Positions 25,471 to 34,936 of a stretch of DNA of 64,000 bases are shown one piece after another. Location: assembly GCF_900446215.1 (NCBI RefSeq), contig NZ_UAQZ01000018.1:186001-250000 (forward strand), in the 5' to 3' direction. Position numbers and translations under genes: made by a program. Within the stretch, counting starts at the first letter, position 1. Every line of letters starts with the position of its first letter. The notes under the pieces were generated by a model that did no database searches, was not told the DNA's origin, and worked only from the letters and a program-made list of their open reading frames with translations. Source of the stretch: Burkholderia cenocepacia (GTDB lineage Bacteria > Pseudomonadota > Gammaproteobacteria > Burkholderiales > Burkholderiaceae).

Positions 25471-26262
25471 ATGGACAAACCTCAGATCATTACTATCTCA
25501 ATCCTTCCATTTGGGATGGTTCATTGCCACCTGGTCATCAGCTCCAAGGGCTGCGTGTTAGTCGACACGGGCATTCCCGGCTCGGTTGACAAAATTGGGC
25601 GCGTGCTCAAGAAGCACGGTCGCAGCTTTCGCGACATTAATTTGATCATCATCACCCATGCTCACACTGACCACGCCGGTTCGGCAGCGCAAGTGCGCCA
25701 ACTGAGTGGAGCACCGATTCTGGCGCACGCTGGAGACCTCGACTACTACGAGCGACGTAAGGAGATGACGTACTGCGTGGCCCATTGGTGGGGTCCGCTG
25801 TTTCTGCGGTCGGGGCTGCCCGGAGAGCCGTACACCGCATTCACGCCCGACATCTTGCTGCAAGACGATGCGAGTGTCGATCTCAGCCCCTATGGTCTCG
25901 ACGGCGTGGTGCGGCACACTCCCGGACATACTGATGGCTCTGTGTCGGTCGAACTGGTGAGCGGTGAAGCGCTGGTCGGGGATTTGCTCGCTTCGGGCAT
26001 CCTCATCGGCGGCATGATGCGCACCGGCCACGCGATGCGTCCGCCTTTCGAAGAAGATCCGCAAGCTGTCACCGTGGAGCTGTTGGGCATGGTCAACACC
26101 GGGATGAAACGGTTCCACATGGGCCATGGCGGACCGCTTGGCGCCGAAGAGGTACGCCGGCACGCCAAATCGCTGCAGCAATTGGCGCCGGGGCCCCGCT
26201 ACGGGATGCAGCCCGTCGGGTGCTCCTGCTCGAAGCGCAAGGTAGCGCTGATTGCTGACTGA
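25471..26262 (+). CDS. Metallo-beta-lactamase-fold hydrolase
   Basis: 263 residues from ATG 25,471. The zinc motif 'ITHAHTDHAG' (HxHxDH, residues 63-68), a distal His in 'RHTPGHTDGSVSVEL', the bridging Asp in 'ALVGDLLASG', and a C-terminal His in 'FHMGHGGPL' give a complete binuclear site. No signal peptide, so cytoplasmic. The C-terminus has an unusual 'GCSCSKRK' Cys pair. The function could be lactonase, thioesterase or glyoxalase-like. It lies between the truncated GlxA regulator and nitrilase. Confidence 0.87.
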   Translation: MDKPQIITISILPFGMVHCHLVISSKGCVLVDTGIPGSVDKIGRVLKKHGRSFRDINLIIITHAHTDHAGSAAQVRQLSGAPILAHAGDLDYYERRKEMTYCVAHWWGPLFLRSGLPGEPYTAFTPDILLQDDASVDLSPYGLDGVVRHTPGHTDGSVSVELVSGEALVGDLLASGILIGGMMRTGHAMRPPFEEDPQAVTVELLGMVNTGMKRFHMGHGGPLGAEEVRRHAKSLQQLAPGPRYGMQPVGCSCSKRKVALIAD

Positions 26263-27005
26263 CAGTACAGGTCACAGTGCGGCCCCGTTTCTGCCGATGA
26301 CGCTCACCGCCAACGACTTTTCGACGAGCTGCCAGAGAGTGCAAGAGCCGCCCCACTCGTTCAGGTGTTGATTTTTGGTGCGCGAGGTCAAGGCCCGCCG
26401 GACGATGCAACGGTATGCGTGCCGGTGTCGACATTCTCTCCGCATTCGATACAGAGCGACCGTCTACGCGCTGGAGCAGGTTGTTCATGCGAGTGAGGCG
26501 ACCGGCTGTCGTTTTCGAATAACTCAGGACAACCGATCTATCAATTGATCGACGACACGTCTAACTTGGAAGAGTGACGATAGGTGTCGGAGCAATCGAC
26601 ACGTTCGCGACGACGCAATACCGCCGACGCGATATCGCGGCGTCCTGCCTTTCCAACTCAGGTTGGCGCCTTGCACTAGCCTTATCGTGGTCGATGTGAG
26701 ACCGGTCTCGTGCGCTGAGTAATAGCGCCAGTCCCGTTCGCATTCGTAAACGTCGAGAACGGAGGTCGTTATATGAACGAGCAGGGGTTTGCGGCGCGCG
26801 AACGGAAAGCTATCACAGAGCAAGCTCAAGTGACCTTTCCGCCAACCCATTGCGTCGAGGTTAGTGGACCGGACAGCTTCGCAAAGTACTCGTACGTGAC
26901 TGCACAATCCGGGCAGAAGAGTCAATCTGAACGGGAACTACGGTCAACATGGTGGATTTGTGGATTCGTACCATCTTCTTCACCACCCCTGATTGGAGAA
27001 CAGTT
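26263..27005. other. 743-base leader region before nitrilase
   Basis: No credible gene. Frames on both strands are short and lack family features. The region must hold the nitrilase promoter; a length of several hundred bases suggests an activator-controlled promoter (compare the AraC/NitR-like gene downstream) or a decayed gene. No inverted repeat with good symmetry stood out. Confidence 0.45.
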
Positions 27006-28055
27006 ATGACCATCAATCACCCGCGCTATGTGGTGGCTGCCGTTCAGGCGGCCCCCGTGTTCCTGGACCTCGAAGCAACGGTCACTAAGACCATCGAGCT
27101 CATCGAGGAAGCCGCCCGCAACGGTGCCACCTTGATTGCCTTTCCGGAAACCTGGATTCCCGGATACCCGTTGTTTTCCTGGCTCGGCTCGCCGGCTTGG
27201 AGTCTGCAGTTTTTTCAGCGCTATCATGACAATTCGCTTGTCATCAACAGCGAGCAATACCGTCTCATCGAACAAGCAGCAGCTCGCAACAAGATCATGG
27301 TGGTGCTGGGATTCAGTGAGCGTGACGCCGGCTCGTTGTACATCTCCCAATCGATCATCAACAGCGAAGGGATCACGATTTCCACGCGCCGCAAGCTGAA
27401 GCCGACCCATGTCGAAAGGACCGTGTTCGGCGAAGGGGACGGGAGTGACCTCTCTGTTCACGAAACGGAGCTGGGCCGTGTAGGCGCACTATGCTGCTGG
27501 GAACATCTGCAACCGCTTACTCGGTACGCGATGTTCGCGCAGAATGAACAGGTGCACATCGGCGCGTGGCCCAGTTTCTCCCTCTATGCCGGCGCAGCCT
27601 ATACGCTCGGCCCGGAAGTCAATACGGCCGTCAGCCAGATCTATGCTGTCGAGGGCCAGTGCTTCGTCGTAGCACCCAGCGCTGTCGTGTCCGAACAGAT
27701 GATCGAGCTTCTGTGCTCGACGCCTGAGCACCACGCGCTGCTGCAAGCGGGCGGCGGCCATGCACGCATCTTCGGGCCGGATGGCCGCTCGCTGGCCGAA
27801 CCCATACCGGAGAATGTCGAGGGCATTCTCTATGCGGAAATCGATCTGAGCGTGATCAGCCTCGCCAAGGCTGCGGCGGACCCTGCCGGCCACTATTCGC
27901 GACCCGACGTCACCAGATTGCTGCTAGACCCCACGCCCAAATCTCGTGTAGTCCATGTCCGGGCGGAACCGGCAGCGCCTGAAATGCAACCGGCAACTGC
28001 AGTTGTTCAAGTCGATCAGCCAACCGAGCCGCTCGAGCGCGTCACACCCGCTTAA
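27006..28055 (+). CDS. Nitrilase
   Basis: 349 residues from ATG 27,006 (a longer in-frame start at 26,949 gives an unlikely hydrophobic extension). The carbon-nitrogen hydrolase triad is clear: Glu48 in 'IAFPETWIPGYP', Lys in 'RRKLKPTHVER' (130-132) and Cys164 in 'GALCCWEHLQPL'. The CWEH form and the length are those of true nitrilases (EC 3.5.5.1; nitrile + 2 H2O to carboxylic acid + NH3), not amidases. The extended C-terminus ('RAEPAAPEMQPATAV...') is needed for spiral oligomers in the family. The convergent AraC gene resembles NitR-type regulators. Substrate range cannot be read from sequence. Confidence 0.93.
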   Translation: MTINHPRYVVAAVQAAPVFLDLEATVTKTIELIEEAARNGATLIAFPETWIPGYPLFSWLGSPAWSLQFFQRYHDNSLVINSEQYRLIEQAAARNKIMVVLGFSERDAGSLYISQSIINSEGITISTRRKLKPTHVERTVFGEGDGSDLSVHETELGRVGALCCWEHLQPLTRYAMFAQNEQVHIGAWPSFSLYAGAAYTLGPEVNTAVSQIYAVEGQCFVVAPSAVVSEQMIELLCSTPEHHALLQAGGGHARIFGPDGRSLAEPIPENVEGILYAEIDLSVISLAKAAADPAGHYSRPDVTRLLLDPTPKSRVVHVRAEPAAPEMQPATAVVQVDQPTEPLERVTPA

Positions 28056-28106
28056 AACGAAGGCGCCTTGCTCCCGCATCACCGGATGGCCGGTGCGGGA
28101 GTCAGA

Positions 28107-29060
28107 TTATTTCCGCGTGCGCAACGCGTTCGGACTCTCGCCGAATTTCCGTCGAAAAGCCCGGCTGAAGTGCGCCGGGTCGTTAAATCCCCAGCTCATT
28201 GCGATCTGCTTGGCGCTCAGGTTGGCGCACGATTCGTCCAGCAGCGCCTTTCGACAAGCATGCAGGCGCTGATCCCAGATCCACTGCGACAATGGACACC
28301 CCTCGGATGCAAATGCACGATAGAGCGAACTCACGGACATCCCCAAGGTCTGTGCGATTCGTGCGATGTCCAGCTCCGCGTCCGAGAGGTTCTCAATCAC
28401 ATACGATTTGATCCGATTGAGATGAAACTGCTTCAAATTGGACGCTGGCGCGGGGATCGGAGACGGCAGGCCAGCGAGTGCCGTGGCAACCAGATCAAGG
28501 ACGCTGTTCGAGACGGACTCGCGAACCTGCGCCGTCATGGACTCGAGATTTCGCGGGATACTGGTCACCAAATCAAAAAACAGCGATCCAAGACCGTTGA
28601 CCCCTCGTATGGGGATGGCCGTGAGACGATCCGCAGCGGGGATTCGTATCCTTAAGCGGTCGCGCGGGATCGACAATACGAGCTGTTCGAAGTCGTCCCG
28701 GAAGCTGAGATGATATGGGCGCGTCGTATCGTAAAGCGAACAATCACCAGCTGAAAGGACGGCTTGACGGCCATCCTGTTCCAGCTCTCCCCGCCCCGCT
28801 ACCTGGACGCTGATCAGAAACAAGTCCGCATCTTCTTGCCGCACCAGCCTGCTCGTCCGATGCACTTCCTGAGCACGCGAATTGACGACCGCGACGTCGA
28901 CGTATGCCAAGGATCCTTGATCGATATGGCCCGTAAAGGGGCGGCCGGACCGGGAGGTAGTCGGTTCGAAGTCGAGCTTGACGAAGGAACTTGCCAAGGC
29001 CGCCGACCAATAGTCGGCTTGCTCTGCGGCGGGTGCTTCGTCGGTACTGAAATGCTTCAT
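28107..29060 (-). CDS. AraC-family regulator (NitR-like)
   Basis: 317 residues. The N-terminal AraC_binding_2-type domain ('EQADYWSAALASSFVKLDFEP', 'DADLFLISVQVAGRGELEQDGRQAVLSAGDCSLYDTTRPYHLSF') and two helix-turn-helix motifs ('LDIARIAQTLGMSVSSLYRAFASEG', 'SAKQIAMSWGFNDPAHFSRAFRRKFGESP') are intact. This is the architecture of NitR, the activator of Rhodococcus nitrilase. It is convergent with nitrilase (52-base gap) and divergent from the outer-membrane channel gene, so it may control both. Confidence 0.87.
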   Translation of the reverse strand: MKHFSTDEAPAAEQADYWSAALASSFVKLDFEPTTSRSGRPFTGHIDQGSLAYVDVAVVNSRAQEVHRTSRLVRQEDADLFLISVQVAGRGELEQDGRQAVLSAGDCSLYDTTRPYHLSFRDDFEQLVLSIPRDRLRIRIPAADRLTAIPIRGVNGLGSLFFDLVTSIPRNLESMTAQVRESVSNSVLDLVATALAGLPSPIPAPASNLKQFHLNRIKSYVIENLSDAELDIARIAQTLGMSVSSLYRAFASEGCPLSQWIWDQRLHACRKALLDESCANLSAKQIAMSWGFNDPAHFSRAFRRKFGESPNALRTRK

Positions 29061-29201
29061 GGCAGACGCTTCATCGAGATAGAGCCAGACCGAGATTCGG
29101 CTGCACCTTCGTGCCTCTCATTATGCGAATGTTCGGACACCGGTGTCAAGCTGAAAAGCTCAGTCAATCTTGATGCGAAGTTGATCCAATTCGCAAGGAA
29201 T

Positions 29202-29249
29202 ATTGTCTCCCGACAATCCAAAACAGCATTGAAGGAAGGATACCTTCAT
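29202..29249. promoter_or_regulatory. Inverted repeats upstream of the channel gene
   Basis: ATTGTC-TCCC-GACAAT (29,202-29,217) and TGAAGG-N7-CCTTCA (29,231-29,249) lie in the 228-base gap between the AraC gene and the channel gene at 29,289. One of them may be the regulator's site. Confidence 0.35.
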
Positions 29250-29288
29250 ACGTCTTTTACGAGAAATATATTGTTTGGAGAACGAATC

Positions 29289-30164
29289 ATGAAAGGGTTT
29301 GCGGCAAAGGTAGCAATTCTTCTTGTTACAACCATCACACTAATCCGCCCCGCAAGCGCGGTGGTGCTGGAGACAGATCCCGCAGACTATGTGGCGCTGC
29401 CCCAGGGTGTCAATTTAGCGTTGCTCTACTACCAGCATGCCAACAGCACGGCCGCATACTCAAGCGGCAACCGCGTCGATCAGCCCTTCCACGTTCAGTC
29501 GGATATCGGCATCGCCCGCTTCATCCACTATGGAAAACTATTCGGGTTCACAGTAACCCCTCAAATCATCTTGCCATTCGGCAGCGTACGGATGAGTGAG
29601 CCGGCCAGTTTGCGATCGAACGGCATTGGCGATCCGTTCGTGGGTTCTGCGATATGGCTGATCAATGATCCGGCTTCGCAGCGTTACCTGAGTCTTGCGG
29701 CATTTGTGTCGCTTCCTCTCGGGACATACGACGCGAACCAGGGCGGCCTCAACATCGGGGCACATCGTTGGTCAGAAGTCACCCATCTGAACTATTCACA
29801 ACGCGTATACGGTCCGCTTTTTCTTGACGTAACGGGGGAATTCGCGTTTTATTCGACAAATCACGACTACGCTGGGCAACGCTACTGGCAAGCACCGACG
29901 TTCGACTTACAAACGCACCTGCGCTACGAGATCGATAGCCGCACGCGGGTCGCCTTCAGCTACTACCATACGGCGGGCGGGCGCACTGAGCTTGACGGCA
30001 ATGGCGCCAGCGGCAGCCTGTCCACCGACACCTATCTCGTTACGTTCGCTCGCTTCCTCACTCCGACGTTTCAGGTACAGCTTCAGGCCGGGCAGGACAT
30101 CCACGTATCCAACGGGCCCAAAAACAAACTGAGGTTGAACCTGCGAATGGCCAAGGCGTTCTGA
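29289..30164 (+). CDS. Outer-membrane channel, MetA/SphA (phenol-degradation transporter) family
   Basis: 291 residues from ATG 29,289 with a ribosome-binding site GGAG. A signal peptide ends near 'TTITLIRPASA-VVLETDP'. The mature part has amphipathic strands ('LPQGVNLALLYYQHANS', 'FGFTVTPQIILPFGSVRM', 'LSLAAFVSLPLGTYDANQGG') and ends with a Phe C-terminus ('RLNLRMAKAF'), typical of outer-membrane beta-barrels. This family accompanies aromatic and nitrile degradation genes and is thought to admit hydrophobic substrates. Part of the nitrilase cluster. Confidence 0.83.
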   Translation: MKGFAAKVAILLVTTITLIRPASAVVLETDPADYVALPQGVNLALLYYQHANSTAAYSSGNRVDQPFHVQSDIGIARFIHYGKLFGFTVTPQIILPFGSVRMSEPASLRSNGIGDPFVGSAIWLINDPASQRYLSLAAFVSLPLGTYDANQGGLNIGAHRWSEVTHLNYSQRVYGPLFLDVTGEFAFYSTNHDYAGQRYWQAPTFDLQTHLRYEIDSRTRVAFSYYHTAGGRTELDGNGASGSLSTDTYLVTFARFLTPTFQVQLQAGQDIHVSNGPKNKLRLNLRMAKAF

Positions 30165-30321
30165 CCGATCACTGGCCGTTACGGCAGAGGTGAATTGATG
30201 ACGGCGCCGGCAGTCCATCTCGAATGGTCGACCAGTTGTGACTTCGACGTCTCATGGCCGAGCCTGTGTGAAAACGCACTGATCGCCTAAACTGAATCAA
30301 CGCATTCAGATCGGGTGACTC

Positions 30322-31704
30322 ATGAAGCGATTCGTTGAAGGCGATGACCGCAAGCAGGTCGCACTACTTCCCGAATGCGTCGATGATTACATCGGCCCGG
30401 ACAATCCCGTCAGGATCATAGACGTGTTCGTCGATGAACTGAATCTTGCGGAACTCGGTTTCAACGGCGCTACGCCTGCACTCACGGGCCGCCCGTCGTA
30501 CCACCCGGGCGTAATGCTCAAGGTCTATATCTACGGATATCTGAACCGTGTACCGTCGAGCCGGCGTCTTGAGCGCGAATGCCAGCGTAACGTCGAAATG
30601 ATGTGGCTAACAGGACGGCTGGCACCGGACTTCAAGACGATCGCTGACTTCCGGCGCGATAACGGTGCGGCGATTCGTAACGTATGCCGGCGCTTTGTCG
30701 AACTATGCCGTGGACTGAAGCTGCTCTCCAGCGACATGGTGGCCATCGACGGCAGCAAGTTCAAGGCCGTGAACAGCCGCGACAGGAACTACACAGCAGG
30801 CAAGATCGACAAGCGTCAGCAACAGATTGAGGAAAGCGTTCAGCGATACCTCGACGCGATTGATACCGCGGACCGGACGAGCCCGACAGGCTTCGATGTC
30901 AAGACCGTGCGCCTGTACGAGAAGATTGCCCTCCTGCGCCAGCAGATGCGTGAACTCGAGCAGATCCGCGAGCAACTGAAGACGCAACCGGACAAACAGC
31001 TATCCCTTACCGATCCGGATTCCCGTTCCATGACCAGCGGCGGCAAAAGAACCGGAACGGTAGGCTACAACGTACAGGCCGCCGTGGACACGAAGCACCA
31101 CCTGATCGTCGAACACGAGGTGACCAATGTCGGAGGCGATCATGGACAACTCAGCAGGATGGCCCTGGCAGCAAGGGAGGCGATGGGCAAGTCTGGACTG
31201 AAGGTGCTAGCCGATCGGGGCTACTTTAGCGGCCCTGATATCCGCGCGTGCGAACTGGCCGGCATCAAGGCGTATGTCCCCAAGCCACTCACGTCGGCCT
31301 CCAGGAAGAAAGGTCTCTTTACAAAACGCGACTTCATCTACATCGCCAAAGACGATGTCTATCGATGCCCAGCTGGTGAGCGTGCCGTTCATCGATTCAC
31401 GACTGTTGAGCATGACATGAATCTGCGGGTGTACTGGCCCAGCGCCTGCCCGCGTTGCCATCTCAAGGAGCGCTGCTCGCCGAGTGACTATCGCCGCATC
31501 CGACGATGGGAGCACGAACATATACTGGAATCCATGCAGCGGCGGCTGGACCGCAAGCCAGACGCAATGACCATCCGCAGAAGTACTGTCGAGCACGTCT
31601 TCGGCACGCTCAAGCACTGGATGGGTGCCACACACTTCCTGACCCGCAAGCTTGGACCGGTGAGTACCGAAATGAGCCTTCAGGTGTTGGCTTACAACCT
31701 CTGA
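30322..31704 (+). pseudogene. IS1182-family transposase, 3' end cut by IS407
   Basis: 460 residues. 'GRPSYHPGVMLKVYIYGYLNRVPSSRRLERECQRNVEMMWL' is the N-terminal signature; the DDE core includes 'MVAIDGSKFKAV' and 'VLADRGYFSG'; the Cys cluster 'CPRCHLKERC' is near 374-384. The frame stops at 31,702-31,704 with a TGA that is the first three bases of the IS407 copy, straight after 'LQVLAYNL'. The last ~10-30 residues and the right IS end are missing on the other side. Confidence 0.85.
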
Positions 31705-31769
31705 CCTGCCCCCTGCAAACAGGGCCAGCCGGAGTCTAGTAAAGTTCGTTTTCGGAGAAGAAGACGAAC

Positions 31770-32033
31770 ATGAAGAAGCGCTTTACGGAACAGCAAATCA
31801 TCGGGTTTCTGAAGGAAGCCGAGGCCGGTATGCCGGTCAAGGAACTGTGCAGGAAGCACGGGTTCAGTGATGCGTCGTTCTACACTTGGCGTGCGAAGTT
31901 CGGCGGCATGGAGGTCTCGGAAGCCCGCCGGCTCAAGAACCTCGAGGTGGAGAATGCCCGGCTGAAGAAGCTGCTGGCCGAAGCAATGCTCGATATGGAA
32001 GCGTTGAAGGTCGTCGTCAAGGGAAAGCCCTGA
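31770..32033 (+). CDS. IS3-family orfA (copy 2)
   Basis: 87 residues, differing from copy 1 at one position ('RRLKNLEVEN' against 'RRLKDLEVEN'). Helix-turn-helix plus zipper helix as in copy 1. Ends ...GGAAAGCCCTGA, overlapping orfB by four bases. Confidence 0.9.
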   Translation: MKKRFTEQQIIGFLKEAEAGMPVKELCRKHGFSDASFYTWRAKFGGMEVSEARRLKNLEVENARLKKLLAEAMLDMEALKVVVKGKP

Positions 32034-32890
32034 GCCCGCAAGCCAAACGCGAAGCAGTATCGGCGATTCGGGGGAAGGTCAACATCTCCGAGCGCCGCGC
32101 CTGCCGGCTTGTCGGGCTTTCTCGCAGCGTGCTGCATTACGACGCGAAGCCAGACCACGAGAATGAGGTGCTAGCGGCGCGTCTGGTGGAGTTGGCACAC
32201 GAACGTCGTCGATTCGGCTACCGCCGATTGCACGCCCTAGTGGAACGCGAAGGCACGCACGCCAATCACAAGCGCATCTATCGCCTGTACCGTGAGGCAG
32301 GGCTGGCTGTGCGGCGCCGTCGCAAGCGCCACGGCGTAATGATTGAGCGCGAGCAACTGGCATTGCCGGGCGCCCCCAACGAGGTGTGGTCAATCGATTT
32401 CGTGATGGATGCGCTTTCCAACGGCCGGCGCGTGAAGTGCCTGACCGTCGTCGACGACTTCACGAAAGAGGCTGTCGACATCGTTGTCGACCATGGCATC
32501 TCAGGTTTGTATGTCGCTCGGGCATTGGACCGCGCAGCTCGCTTCCGTGGCTATCCCAAGGCGGTGCGAACAGACCAGGGCCCCGAATTTACGAGCCGCG
32601 CGCTTGACCAGTGGGCGTATGCGAACGGCGTCGCTCTGAAGTTGATTCAGGCGGGCAAGCCAACGCAGAATGCGTACATCGAATCGTTCAACGGCAAGTT
32701 CCGCGACGAATGCCTTAACGAGCACTGGTTCACGACGCTCGCGCATGCTCGGGCAGTCATCGCGGCATGGCGTCAGGACTACAACGAGCAAAGGCCGCAC
32801 AGCGCACTGAACTACCTTGCGCCGTCAGAGTTTGCGGCGAAACATCGGGCAACCGCGGATACTCCTGCCGCTTTCCAGGAGTTGGTTTAA
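32030..32890 (+). CDS. IS3-family orfB transposase (copy 2, intact)
   Basis: About 286 residues in the -1 frame relative to orfA, with no obvious ATG near its 5' end, so it is made as an OrfAB fusion by programmed frameshifting. DDE motifs: 'NEVWSIDFVMDAL', 'RTDQGPEFTS' and 'AYIESFNGKFRDECLNEHW'. The C-terminal 'NEQRPHSALNYLAPSEFA' is the usual IS3 tail. The only transposase that could still mobilise both copies. Confidence 0.92.
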   Translation: MSPQAKREAVSAIRGKVNISERRACRLVGLSRSVLHYDAKPDHENEVLAARLVELAHERRRFGYRRLHALVEREGTHANHKRIYRLYREAGLAVRRRRKRHGVMIEREQLALPGAPNEVWSIDFVMDALSNGRRVKCLTVVDDFTKEAVDIVVDHGISGLYVARALDRAARFRGYPKAVRTDQGPEFTSRALDQWAYANGVALKLIQAGKPTQNAYIESFNGKFRDECLNEHWFTTLAHARAVIAAWRQDYNEQRPHSALNYLAPSEFAAKHRATADTPAAFQELV

Positions 32891-32900
32891 AGGGACTTTG

Positions 32901-33644
32901 CTAGAAGCCCATTGGCCCTATTGATGGGGGCAGGTCAGCAATACCTGACATCAACGTATTAAACCGACGAGCGGCGAAGAAGCGGTCACGATGCTGCTGG
33001 ATCACTTCCGGCGTAATCCAGCGACGAAACTGAGGTTTGTAGCGCAACGTCAATGACAGCACCAACCAACGCGATCTACCCGTCTCCTTCGAGAACATGG
33101 CCTCCTCCAACGCGAGTACATTTGTCTTATTCTTCCTTGCGTTTGCCTCTCTTAGTCGTTCACGCTCCTTGAATGCACGCGACTGGCAACGCTCACGAAT
33201 CTGCTCGATCAGGATATTGAACGCATCCATGCATCGCATGCCATCAGTTCGAATCACTTCATCAGGCTGACCGAGTGCAAACGGATACTGATGACCAATC
33301 AGTCCAAGCTCCTTGCAGACATCGTAGAACACCTCTACTCTTGCCGAGTAGTGATAGACGTCTGAATAACGTTTCAGCCAGTCGTTCATGAACCGGTAAT
33401 AGCGCTTTCCTAGAAAGAGTTCGCGAATCACTCGCACTCGACTGTAGCGCGTGATTTCATCAACGAACCCACCCCATCCCTTCTCAACAGCCTTAACAAA
33501 CTTCTCTATCTCGAACAGGTGTCGTGACGCGTAGCCCTTGTGAATGAAGACTCGCCTCTCGCCATCTATGTCAGTTTCCTCGATGTTCGTACGCTCATCA
33601 AGACGAGCAATTACCTCCAATGCCTCCTGGTCCTCAGTTTCCAT
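32901..33644 (-). pseudogene. YagK/YfjJ (inovirus Gp2)-family protein, 3' end cut by IS407
   Basis: The first ~236 residues are native (to 32,938); the final 'DLPPSIGPMGF' is encoded by the IS end. 'VHKGYASRHLFEIEKFVK'-like sequence at the N-terminus and 'RSRWLVLSLTLRYKPQFRRWITPEVIQQHRDRFFAARRFNTLMSGI' match the start of the YagK/YfjJ C-terminal domain, related to inovirus Gp2 replication proteins. The expected continuation with the His-rich 'HLH' motif is lost, so it should be inactive. It is downstream of DUF3987 in the same orientation, as yfjJ is of yfjI in E. coli CP4-57. Confidence 0.68.
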
Positions 33645-34936
33645 GACCTGATAATGGTATGTCGTTACAGCATGGCAACGTTGTTGATGCCGAGTCTCTT
33701 GATCTCACGTATAGCTGAACTGCCTGCAAGCCATGTCAGCCAATAATGAGTACGAGACCGTCCTTTCGCTTTCGATTGACCGTAGCAACGATCATTGTGG
33801 ATTGATCTTCTCTCCTCCTTGATACAAATAGGGTATGACATTGACTTGTCACTCATCCCTCTCACCCATGAATACAAGGCCACATCGTCTCGACCACTGA
33901 TACACTTGGCTCTAACGAGAGCAACATTTTGCCTTTAGTATTACATTGAATTCAACAGGCTGGAATTTCCTATCGCTTATTATCCTTTGGCATTCCATAT
34001 GAAGCAATATCCAAGCATCGCTCAATCACGCGTTAATCACGGAAATTCGATCATCGACAACCAAGAGAAGCGCGGTTATTCATGACGCCCCTCATATACA
34101 TACATACGCACGCAGTAGAGAGGCATAAGTAAAGCAGCACAACCATCGGCTTCCGGTAGATACGGTCCATTCAGGCAGATTCAGACCAACCGCGTGCACG
34201 GGCACACGGAGGACATCACCAGCCAAACGATGCGTTGCATTGGCCCGACAGTGAGGAATCAGGCCAATGTCAAACGCATCCAAGCTCATGTGCAGCCGAA
34301 GTACATCGTCGCCACGACTCAAACGAGCATCTACTGCGCGCACTACCGACGACCAGGTCAGCAATTTCCTATTCGACGTTGTCGCACTTCCGCAAACCTC
34401 AGCATCAATTCGACGATTTCTCAGCAGAAGCGACCATCGACATGAAAGGCAACAGCCGGTCGACGGACCACGGCCCCTCGGGCTTAGCGAGATCCTTGCC
34501 CGGAATCGGATGTCGTCGCATCCTCATGCCAGCCGTCCGAAGACACAACACTGAAATCTAACAGTGCGTCACCATATTGCCTCAAGACCATGCGATTTTT
34601 GCGACTAGTCGCATGAATCGCACTAATTCCGACGGTCTGCCGAAAATTCCTGCGCAGCAGGTATTGCGATGCCAGCCTGCTTCAACCTCTGCTGACCAAT
34701 CCCGATGTGGCTCCACTGATCCCAATCCATCGACACGCTTGTATGTTCAGTACTGACCAGTACGGTAAAGTCTGGTGGTAGCCAGACGAGACCGTGCAGT
34801 TTGCCCCGCGCTTGGGTGTTGGAGCCCGTGACTGAGTACAAAACGCACGGTTGCCGTGCTGGTCTTCCTGAAGCCCGAACGGTTACGCGCGCCATTTACA
34901 TCGAGTGCGCATGTACAAGCATGGGATCCGAAGATC
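33645..34936. other. AT-richer region with no clear gene, upstream of the IS110 transposase
   Basis: About 1.29 kb. GC is lower than elsewhere in the window. Short frames exist on both strands. The best is minus-strand 34,623-34,895, with protein-like text 'GLVWLPPDFTVLVSTEHTS' and 'MDWDQWSHIGIGQQRLK', possibly the tail of a gene displaced by the IS110 insertion. The last few hundred bases should contain the IS110 left end and, if this element follows the family, its bridge-RNA gene. No tRNA or repeats seen. Confidence 0.4.

Larger units (their letters stand above)
31702..32937 (+). mobile_element. IS407-type IS3-family element, copy 2 (intact)
   Basis: 1,236 bases, TGACCTGCCCCC... to ...GGGGGCAGGTCA. 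orfA and orfB are both open. Flanking tetranucleotides are CCTC and GCAA, so there is no target duplication. The left junction lies in an IS1182 transposase and the right junction in a YfjJ-like gene, two unrelated genes, so DNA has been lost or exchanged through this copy. Confidence 0.9.

Noticed and set aside
26524..26925. Minus-strand frame upstream of nitrilase
   Set aside because: No recognisable domain, unusual composition and no start signal; treated as non-coding leader.
34092..34561. Short frames in the AT-richer region upstream of the IS110 transposase
   Set aside because: Both strands are open by chance over short stretches; no domain or ribosome-binding site supports them.
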